Positions 1 to 5,789 of a stretch of 7,578 nucleotides of DNA are shown here, piece after piece; position 1 is the stretch's first letter; each line of letters starts with the position of its first letter. Both the position numbers and the translations under genes were made by a program. The notes beneath the pieces were generated by a model. It had not been told where the DNA came from and did not search any database. It was given only the letters and a program-made list of their open reading frames with translations. The DNA is from Clostridia bacterium (lineage in GTDB: Bacteria > Bacillota > Clostridia > Christensenellales > Aristaeellaceae): NCBI GenBank assembly GCA_017537105.1, contig JAFWBZ010000396.1, positions 1-7,578 on the forward strand. Reading direction: 5' to 3'.

Positions 1-287
1 ACTACTTCAAGTACACCGGCCAGACCCGCGAGCAGATGCGCGAGATGTACAAGCCCCAGGCCGAGGAGCGCGTGAAGACCCAGCTGGTGCTGGAGGCCGT
101 GAAGAAGGCCGAGAGCATCGAGGCGAACGAGGAGGAGATCGACGCCGAGATCGCCAAGTACGCCGAGCAGATCAAGAAGCCCCTCGAGGAGGCCAAGCAG
201 GGCCTGTCCGACGGCGACAAGGAGTACTTCTCCGACATTGCCACGATGCAGAAGACCCTCAAGTTCCTGAAGGACAACGCGGAATAA
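1..287 (+). CDS. tig: Trigger factor, C-terminal part (5' end outside window)
   Basis: This is the last 95 residues of trigger factor, the ribosome-associated chaperone and peptidyl-prolyl isomerase that meets nascent chains at the exit tunnel. The first whole codon is at base 3 and the stop is TAA at 285-287. The fragment begins YFKYTGQTREQMREMY, continues through QAEERVKTQLVLEAVKKAESIE and ends LKFLKDNAE. This is the usual helical C-terminal chaperone domain: a 'Y-x-K-x-T-G-x-T' entry, an 'AEERVK...LVLEA(I/V)' helix, then an acidic '(E)EEID.EI' stretch. The ribosome-binding and PPIase domains lie upstream and cannot be seen. The position directly before clpP and clpX matches the tig-clpP-clpX order known in many bacteria. 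The identification rests on sequence pattern and synteny together. Confidence 0.93.
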   Translation, partial: YFKYTGQTREQMREMYKPQAEERVKTQLVLEAVKKAESIEANEEEIDAEIAKYAEQIKKPLEEAKQGLSDGDKEYFSDIATMQKTLKFLKDNAE

Positions 288-448
288 GCGTCGTCTTCCA
301 TCGGAACCGCTGACAGGAAACGGATTGCCACGTCGCCGGACATGCCCGGCTTCCCCGCAATGCGCGGCGCGCGTCATTCGGGGCGGATCGACGGTCGCCC
401 CGCGGTCCGTCGGGCGGCGTGGAAATCCGTTCCTTTCTTCCCGGCGGT

Positions 449-467
449 CCGCGCCAAACCGGCGCGG
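449..467. repeat. 7-bp perfect inverted repeat, hairpin upstream of clpP
   Basis: CCGCGCC (449-455) and GGCGCGG (461-467) pair perfectly around the loop AAACC. No T-run follows, so it is not a standard intrinsic terminator. It could be a structured clpP leader, a factor-dependent termination or processing site, or chance in G+C-rich DNA. Confidence 0.45.
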
Positions 468-578
468 CATAAACCCGTCGGCCGGGGTCATACTAATCAA
501 TACCCTCGGGCAGGCGCGGAATCCGCCCGGGCGCCGATGCGCCCCGCACCCGCCGTCCGTCCCCCATTCAAAAAAACC

Positions 579-586
579 AGGAGGTG
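579..586 (+). promoter_or_regulatory. Ribosome binding site that fixes the clpP start
   Basis: AGGAGGTG sits 5 bases before the ATG at 592. It selects this start over in-frame upstream candidates, which would add a non-ClpP, Arg/Pro-rich N-terminus. Confidence 0.85.
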
Positions 587-591
587 TTACC

Positions 592-1176
592 ATGCCCTTG
601 ATCCCCTATGTCATCGAACAAACCAACCGCGGCGAACGCAGCTACGACATCTATTCCCGGCTGCTGAAGGACCGCATCATCTTCCTGGGCGGTCCCATCG
701 ACGACGACGTGGCCAACACCGTCGTCGCGCAGATGCTCTTCCTGGAGATGGAGGACCCCGACCAGGACATCATGCTCTACATCAACAGCCCCGGCGGCTC
801 CGTCTCCGCGGGCATGGCCATCTACGACACCATGAAGTACCTGAAGTGCGAGGTTTCCACGCTGTGCATCGGCATGGCGGCGTCCATGGGCGCCTTCCTG
901 CTGGCGGCGGGCGCGAAGGGCAAGCGCAAGGCGCTGCCCCACGCGGAAATCATGATCCATCAGCCCCTCGGCGGCGCGCAGGGCCAGGCGACGGACATCC
1001 AGATCCACGCCGAGCAGATCCTGCGCATCAAGAAGACCATGAACGAGCTGTTGGCCGAGAACACCGGCAAGTCGCTCAAGGCCGTCGAAAAGGACACGGA
1101 ACGCGATCACTTCATGACCGCGGAGCAGGCCAAGGACTACGGACTGATCGACGAAATCATCGCCCCGAGGAGATAA
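592..1176 (+). CDS. clpP: ATP-dependent Clp protease proteolytic subunit ClpP
   Basis: A 194-residue cytoplasmic serine peptidase. Two heptameric rings form the degradation chamber, and substrates are threaded in by a AAA+ partner, here ClpX from the next gene. The catalytic triad is visible: Ser98 in GMAASMGAF, His123 in MIHQPLGG and Asp172 in TERDHF. These are the usual positions in ClpP of Gram-positive bacteria. The substrate-binding turn YINSPGGSVSAG (residues 63-74) and the N-terminal PYVIEQT segment that forms the axial loop are also present. Length is normal for the family. The start is fixed by the AGGAGGTG site at 579-586. The stop is TAA, and clpX begins 3 bases later. Its ribosome site lies within the last clpP codons, so the two are probably co-transcribed and translationally coupled. 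Confidence 0.98.
   Translation: MPLIPYVIEQTNRGERSYDIYSRLLKDRIIFLGGPIDDDVANTVVAQMLFLEMEDPDQDIMLYINSPGGSVSAGMAIYDTMKYLKCEVSTLCIGMAASMGAFLLAAGAKGKRKALPHAEIMIHQPLGGAQGQATDIQIHAEQILRIKKTMNELLAENTGKSLKAVEKDTERDHFMTAEQAKDYGLIDEIIAPRR
1167..1172 (+). promoter_or_regulatory. clpX ribosome binding site inside the end of clpP
   Basis: GAGGAG overlaps the final Arg codons of clpP and lies 7 bases before the clpX ATG. This arrangement favours coupled translation of the two protease subunits. Confidence 0.8.
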
Positions 1177-1179
1177 GCA

Positions 1180-2490
<1,311 letters not shown>

Positions 2491-2506
2491 ATGCGGCGCT
2501 CAATGC

Positions 2507-2549
2507 AAAGCCACCTGCCCCGTGCGGGCAGGCGGCTTTGTTTTGGTTC
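2507..2549 (+). terminator. clpX: Intrinsic terminator 1 after clpX
   Basis: AAAGCCACCTGCCC (2507-2520) pairs with GGGCAGGCGGCTTT (2526-2539) around a CGTGC loop, with a single A-C mismatch. A T-rich stretch (TTTGTTTTGGTT) follows. It begins 16 bases after the clpX stop. On the - strand the mismatch becomes a G-U pair, so the hairpin is fully paired there too. However, only three U residues follow on that side, so it may slow rather than end the convergent transcript. Confidence 0.8.
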
Positions 2550-2574
2550 TTCGCGGAAGCACGAAGACCTTTTT
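2545..2574 (+). terminator. clpX: Intrinsic terminator 2 after clpX, abutting the convergent gene
   Basis: GGTTCTTCG (2545-2553, one bulged T) pairs with CGAAGACC (2562-2569) around an 8-base loop. TTTTT and then CTTCTCT follow. It begins within the T-rich tail of terminator 1 and ends just before the stop codon of the convergent XRE gene. It therefore looks like a backup stop that keeps clpX transcription out of that gene. Confidence 0.65.
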
Positions 2575-2579
2575 CTTCT

Positions 2580-2783
2580 CTATTCGGCATCGTCCGGCCA
2601 GAACAGCTCGTCCAGCGTCCGGCCCAGCGCCCGGCAGATGGCCAGGCACAGCTTGATGGTGGGGTTGTAGTCGCCCTTTTCGATGGCGTTGATGGTCTGG
2701 CGGGACACGCCCACGGCATCGGCCAGCTGCTGCTGGGAGAGATCCTTTGCTGCGCGGGCGCTCTTCAGCTTCAGATTTTTCAT
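2580..2783 (-). CDS. Small XRE/Cro-family helix-turn-helix regulator
   Basis: A 67-residue cytoplasmic DNA-binding protein that is essentially one HTH_3 domain. SQQQLADAVGVSRQTINAIE (about residues 16-35) contains the first helix, the turn and the recognition helix. The following INAIEKGDYNPTIKLCLAI and the C-terminal ALGRTLDELFWPDD complete the compact five-helix fold. No sensor domain is present. The start ATG lies one base after the stop of the upstream membrane-protein gene (TGA-C-ATG). A GGGGAGGAG ribosome site inside that gene's end indicates translational coupling. Small XRE proteins of this type beside multi-pass membrane proteins are common in Firmicutes. Many are thought to be autoregulators, but the signal is usually unknown, and I infer the same here. 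The gene runs toward clpX and ends right beside its terminators. Confidence 0.9.
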   Translation of the reverse strand: MKNLKLKSARAAKDLSQQQLADAVGVSRQTINAIEKGDYNPTIKLCLAICRALGRTLDELFWPDDAE

Positions 2784-2784
2784 G

Positions 2785-3303
2785 TCACTCCTCCCCGCCC
2801 CGCCGGTCCCGTGCCAGCTTGATCAGCGCGCACACCAGGATCGCCGCCAGCATGATGCCCGTCATCAGGTTCGCGTTTTCGTACAGCCGCGCCTCGAGAG
2901 TCGCGCCGCGCACCAGCCGCCCGATGCCGATGGCCAGGTTGAGCGCGCTGACCACGGCCAGCACGGCAAGCCAGGCCGCGGGCCGGTCGGACGTGCGGAA
3001 ATAGGCGTCGTGGAAGATGCTGTATCCCGCAAACACCGCCACTGACAACAGCAGGCCCAGCAGCACCGAGTGGCTGTTGCTGAAAAACGGCACCTGCATG
3101 GCGTTCAGAACCATCCAGGCCGCCAGGTAGATCAATATCGTGGCGTAGGCCACGGTAAACGCCCTGCCCCGCACGATCTGCTGCCGCTCGTCGTACTCGC
3201 CCGGCTTTCCGCCCCGGGCAAGCACAATCTTGCGGACCACCAGGCATGCTACTGCCACGATCAACAGCCCCACGACCACTCCGATCGCCCATTCCACATT
3301 CAT
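2785..3303 (-). CDS. Five-segment membrane protein paired with the XRE regulator, function unknown
   Basis: A 172-residue integral membrane protein that I cannot name. Hydrophobic segments lie at about residues 6-24, 49-69, 78-97, 110-130 and 145-165. A charged loop after the first carries GEYDERQQIVRGRAF (36-49), and the C-terminus is charged (KLARDRRGGEE). The 'DERQ..I...AF' loop resembles small DUF-type membrane proteins encoded beside XRE regulators in Firmicutes and Actinobacteria. That likeness is from memory and was not tested. The chosen ATG has CGGAGGTG 7 bases upstream and follows a strong promoter. Longer in-frame starts up to base 3504 would lie upstream of or across that promoter, so I rejected them. 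The tight linkage to the XRE gene suggests that one controls the expression or activity of the other. Confidence 0.85.
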   Translation of the reverse strand: MNVEWAIGVVVGLLIVAVACLVVRKIVLARGGKPGEYDERQQIVRGRAFTVAYATILIYLAAWMVLNAMQVPFFSNSHSVLLGLLLSVAVFAGYSIFHDAYFRTSDRPAAWLAVLAVVSALNLAIGIGRLVRGATLEARLYENANLMTGIMLAAILVCALIKLARDRRGGEE

Positions 3304-3338
3304 ATTGCAGCACCTCCGTATGTTTCCTTTCTCTGTGC

Positions 3339-3361
3339 GCCGACAGCTCTCTTTCATCGGC
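3339..3361. repeat. Short inverted repeat at the start of the membrane-protein transcript
   Basis: GCCGA (3339-3343) and TCGGC (3357-3361) form a 5-base inverted repeat with a 13-base gap, placed at about +1 to +23 of the predicted - strand transcript. The position suits an operator for the XRE protein or a small leader hairpin. The arms are short and could be chance. Confidence 0.3.
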
Positions 3362-3367
3362 AGGACC

Positions 3368-3396
3368 AGTATAACTCCTGTGCTACATTTTGTCAA
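3368..3396 (-). promoter_or_regulatory. Strong sigma-A promoter for the membrane-protein/XRE operon
   Basis: Read on the - strand, TTGACA (3391-3396) and TATACT (3368-3373) are separated by exactly 17 bases. The -35 is a perfect consensus and the -10 differs by one base. Upstream lies an A/T-rich tract (about 3397-3430) rich in A- and T-runs, like an UP element. Transcription would start near 3361, giving a leader of about 60 bases before the ATG. Confidence 0.85.
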
Positions 3397-3435
3397 GTAT
3401 ATCTTACAAATTTTCAAAAATATTTTTCTTATCCC

Positions 3436-3472
3436 GCGTCGATCCCGGAAATCGCGACGCCATCGGCGCCGA
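3436..3472. repeat. Two adjacent palindromic elements in the divergent intergenic region
   Basis: GCGTCG (3436-3441) is repeated inverted as CGACGC (3455-3460). A perfect 10-base palindrome TCGGCGCCGA follows at 3463-3472. They sit between the two divergent promoters, outside both cores, on the G+C-rich side of an A/T-rich tract. They may be regulator sites, or background palindromes of G+C-rich DNA. Confidence 0.3.
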
Positions 3473-3509
3473 CATTTTACCTGTGCGTTTTCCTGTGGTA
3501 ACAATGGAG

Positions 3510-3518
3510 TGCTATAAT
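3510..3518 (+). promoter_or_regulatory. Extended -10 promoter of the marR-ABC operon
   Basis: TGCTATAAT gives a perfect -10 hexamer (3513-3518) with the TG extension one base upstream. No good -35 is seen: at 17-base spacing the hexamer is TTCCTG. Recognition probably depends on the extended -10. Transcription should start near 3525, inside the inverted repeat that follows. Confidence 0.75.
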
Positions 3519-3519
3519 C

Positions 3520-3548
3520 GTTGACGCGTTAACAATTAACCAGTCAAC
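3520..3548 (+). promoter_or_regulatory. Nested inverted repeat, probable MarR operator
   Basis: Outer arms GTTGAC (3520-3525) and GTCAAC (3543-3548) enclose inner arms GTTAA (3528-3532) and TTAAC (3536-3540), all centred on base 3534. Eleven of fourteen symmetric positions pair. The site starts two bases after the -10 hexamer and covers the expected transcription start. A bound dimer there would block transcription, which fits autorepression by the MarR protein encoded just downstream. Confidence 0.7.
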
Positions 3549-3564
3549 AAACGAGGTGACCCTT

Positions 3565-4059
3565 ATGGAAAGCACACCGTCGCCATCCCGCGGCGACCGC
3601 ACCCACACCGCCATCGACCGGCTGGTGCGGGTCATGCGGCTGCACCACCGGGTGATCGAACGTCGCATCGACGGGCTGGGCATCCACCACAGCCAGCATC
3701 GCATGCTGATGCGGCTGTCCTGCACGGGCGGCGCAGCGTCCCTGAAGGACCTGGCCGCGGCGCTGGACGTGAGCCCCGCCTGCGTAGCGCGCACGCTGAA
3801 GGCGCTGAACGCCGCCGGATTGATCGACAAGAGCGAGGGCGCGGATGGGCGCCGCCGGGAGATCGGCATCCTGCCCAAGGGCCAGCGGCTGATCGACGAC
3901 TCCTTCAAGACCTTCCGGGAGATCGACCGCGAGATGTTTGCGGGCATCTCGGACGAGGAAGTCCGCCAGCTGACCGACATCCTCTCCCGCATCCACCAAA
4001 ACCTCGCCGATATGGAAAACCGGAATGCCTCCCCGGAAAGGAGCGAAGCAAGCCTATGA
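3565..4059 (+). CDS. MarR-family transcriptional regulator
   Basis: A 164-residue winged-helix regulator that probably represses its own operon and the exporter genes behind it. The N-terminal dimerisation helix includes IDRLVRVMRLHHRVIERRI. The HTH spans about residues 58-82 (ASLKDLAAALDVSPACVARTLKAL). The wing carries the conserved Asp94-Gly95-Arg96 in EGADGRRREIGILPKG. A long C-terminal helix (about 125-150) completes the dimer interface. I chose the ATG because GAGGTGA (3553-3559) lies 5 bases before it. A GTG at 3556 is in frame but falls inside that ribosome site. The stop overlaps the next start as ATGA, so the three genes form one operon. In this family, drugs, phenolics, metals or oxidants release the protein from DNA. 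The ligand here cannot be read from the sequence. Confidence 0.93.
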   Translation: MESTPSPSRGDRTHTAIDRLVRVMRLHHRVIERRIDGLGIHHSQHRMLMRLSCTGGAASLKDLAAALDVSPACVARTLKALNAAGLIDKSEGADGRRREIGILPKGQRLIDDSFKTFREIDREMFAGISDEEVRQLTDILSRIHQNLADMENRNASPERSEASL

Positions 4060-5789
4060 AATGGTCCAAATACGTCAAGCCGTACTGGAAGTACTTCGTG
4101 CTCGGCCCGCTGTGCATGATCGTGGAGGTGCTGGGCGAGGTGCTGATGCCCAAGTGGTACAGCCGCATTCTGAACATCGGCATCGAAAACCACGATGTCG
4201 GCTTCATCGTCCTCACCTGTCTGTTGATGGTGCTGACGGCCCTTCTGATGATGGGCGGCGGCGTGGGCGGCGCGTGGTTCGGCTCCAAGGCCGCGGTGAA
4301 CTTTGCCGGGGACCTGCGCCGGGACGTATACGCCAAGGTGCAGCAGTTCTCCTTCGCCAACATCGACAAGTACTCCACCGGCTCGCTGGTCACGCGCCTG
4401 ACCAACGATGTGACGCAGCTGATGAACTTCGTGAACATGCTGCTGCGCATGTTCCTGCGCGCCCCGGGCATGATGATCGGCGCACTGATCATGGCCATCA
4501 GCATGAATCCCAGCCTGGCGCGGGTGCTGGCGGTCACCATCCCGCTGATCGCCCTCGCCGAGGTGCTGATCATCCGCGCCGGCTTCCCCCGCTTTGGCGC
4601 CATGCAGGAGAAGATGGACCACCTGAATTCCACCATTCAGGAGAGCCTGACCAACATCCGCGTGGTGAAGTCCTTCGTGCGTGAAAAGCACGAGGACGAG
4701 AAGTTCGCCCGATCCAACCAGGCCCTGAAGGACGCCGCCATGCGCGCCCTGGGCGTGGTCATCTTCATGATGCCCATGATGATGCTGCTCATGAACCTCA
4801 CCAGCGTGGCGGTCACCTGGTTCGGCGGACGACAGGTCATCGCGGGCACGATGCCCCTGGGCGACTTCAACGCCTTTCTGACCTACATCACCCAGATTTT
4901 GATGTCGCTCATGATGATGAGCATGCTGTTCATGAACTCCTCCCGCGCGCTGGCGTCGTCCCGCCGCATCCGGGAGGTCATGGAGGAGGAGATCGACCTC
5001 CCCGACGAGCATGCCGCCCACCGCGACGCGCTGGTGACCCGCGGCGAGGTCGAGTTCCGGAACGTCTCCTTCCGCTACTACAAGAACAGCGAGAACAAGG
5101 TGCTGGACGACATCAGCCTGCACATCGACGCGGGCGAGACGGTGGGCGTCATCGGCTCCACCGGCTGCGGAAAGAGCACGCTGGTCTCGATGATCCCGCG
5201 GCTCTACGACGCGGACGAGGGCAGCGTCCTGGTGGACGGCATCGACGTGAAGGACTACAGCCTCTACAACCTGCGCGAGGGTGTGGGCATGGTGCTGCAG
5301 AAGAACGTGCTGTTCTCCGGCACCATCGCGGACAACCTGCGCTGGGGCGACGAGCGGGCCACCGACGAAGAAATGGCCGAGGCCGCCCGGAGCGCCCAGG
5401 CGGATGGCTTCATCCGCAGCTTCGCCGAGGGCTATGAGACCGAGCTGGAGCAGGGCGGCGTCAACGTGTCCGGCGGACAGCGCCAGCGCCTGTGCATCGC
5501 CCGCGCGCTGCTGAAGCGCCCGAAGATCCTGATCCTGGACGACTCCACCTCCGCCGTGGACACGGCCACCGAGGCCTCCATCCGCGAAGCCTTCCGCAAC
5601 GAATTGCGGGACGCCACGAAGATCATCATTGCCCAGCGCATCACCAGCGTCATGGAGGCGGACAAGATCATCGTGATGGACGACGGCGCGGTCACCGGCA
5701 TCGGCACCCACGAGGAGCTGCTGGCCGGCAACAGCGCCTACCAGGAAATCTACCACTCCCAGATGGACGGGAAGAAGGAGGCGGTCTGA
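4056..5789 (+). CDS. ABC exporter half-transporter, degenerate-site subunit of a heterodimer
   Basis: A 577-residue protein with six membrane helices (about residues 14-36, 50-72, 133-150, 157-176, 235-256, 272-295) fused to a C-terminal ATPase domain (about 331-570). Walker A is GSTGCGKST (367-375), the Q-loop Gln is 415 and the signature VSGGQ (471-475) is canonical. After Walker B ILILD, the catalytic Glu is replaced by Asp496 (LDDSTSAVD). The switch His is replaced by Gln527 (IAQR). These changes mark the subunit that carries the non-hydrolysing site in heterodimeric exporters such as BmrCD, LmrCD and TM287/288. The start overlaps the marR stop. GGAAAGGAG (4035-4043) lies 12 bases upstream, a rather long spacing. 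Helices 5 and 6 are strikingly methionine-rich. Drug or lipid-like export is the likely role, with the substrate unknown. Confidence 0.94.
   Translation: MKWSKYVKPYWKYFVLGPLCMIVEVLGEVLMPKWYSRILNIGIENHDVGFIVLTCLLMVLTALLMMGGGVGGAWFGSKAAVNFAGDLRRDVYAKVQQFSFANIDKYSTGSLVTRLTNDVTQLMNFVNMLLRMFLRAPGMMIGALIMAISMNPSLARVLAVTIPLIALAEVLIIRAGFPRFGAMQEKMDHLNSTIQESLTNIRVVKSFVREKHEDEKFARSNQALKDAAMRALGVVIFMMPMMMLLMNLTSVAVTWFGGRQVIAGTMPLGDFNAFLTYITQILMSLMMMSMLFMNSSRALASSRRIREVMEEEIDLPDEHAAHRDALVTRGEVEFRNVSFRYYKNSENKVLDDISLHIDAGETVGVIGSTGCGKSTLVSMIPRLYDADEGSVLVDGIDVKDYSLYNLREGVGMVLQKNVLFSGTIADNLRWGDERATDEEMAEAARSAQADGFIRSFAEGYETELEQGGVNVSGGQRQRLCIARALLKRPKILILDDSTSAVDTATEASIREAFRNELRDATKIIIAQRITSVMEADKIIVMDDGAVTGIGTHEELLAGNSAYQEIYHSQMDGKKEAV
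5775..5781 (+). promoter_or_regulatory. Ribosome binding site of the second ABC gene
   Basis: AAGGAGG lies inside the last codons of the first ABC gene, 7 bases before the ATG at 5789. This ATG shares one base with the preceding TGA (TGATG), which supports coupled, roughly equimolar synthesis of the two halves. Confidence 0.8.

Larger units (their letters stand above)
288..591. other. Gene-free region between tig and clpP, with GC-rich hairpins
   Basis: I see no gene in these 304 bases. An open frame runs through on the + strand into clpP, but its translation is Arg/Pro/Gly-rich and looks like no protein. Possible hairpins are GCCGG/CCGGC (335-339 and 346-350), AATGCGCG with a one-base-bulged partner (359-366 and 370-378), and CCGCGCC/GGCGCGG (449-455 and 461-467, loop AAACC). 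There is also a 10-base perfect palindrome CGCCCGGGCG at 524-533. None is followed by a T-tract, so I cannot name a clean intrinsic terminator for tig. CATACT at 489-494 is the best -10-like sequence, but nothing like TTGACA lies at the right distance. No clear CtsR heptad repeat was found. Confidence 0.6.

Noticed and set aside
335..350. GCCGG/CCGGC hairpin as the tig terminator
   Set aside because: The stem is only five base pairs and no T-tract follows, so an intrinsic terminator is not supported.
325..591. In-frame N-terminal extension of ClpP starting at 325
   Set aside because: The added residues are Arg/Pro/Ser-rich and unlike ClpP, and AGGAGGTG directly precedes the ATG at 592, which gives a normal-length protein with the triad at standard positions.
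3070..3501. 143-codon + strand frame across the membrane-protein gene and its promoter
   Set aside because: It runs antisense to a membrane protein with clear hydrophobic segments and through a strong - strand promoter, and it has no family likeness.
3304..3504. Longer N-terminus for the membrane protein, up to base 3504
   Set aside because: It would include the promoter and leader. The ATG at 3301-3303 has a CGGAGGTG site at proper spacing and leads straight into a membrane segment.
3521..3549. Second + strand promoter using TTGACG (3521-3526) as -35
   Set aside because: The hexamer 17 bases downstream (TCAACA, 3544-3549) is a poor -10, and TTGACG is part of the inverted repeat.
3556..3564. 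GTG start for marR three codons upstream
   Set aside because: The GTG lies inside the GAGGTGA ribosome site that serves the ATG at 3565 and has no good site of its own.
3477..5756. 759-codon open frame on the - strand opposite marR and the first ABC gene
   Set aside because: It is antisense to well-supported genes, with Ala/His/Val/Gly/Gln-rich composition and no motif. Long antisense frames are expected from this codon usage.
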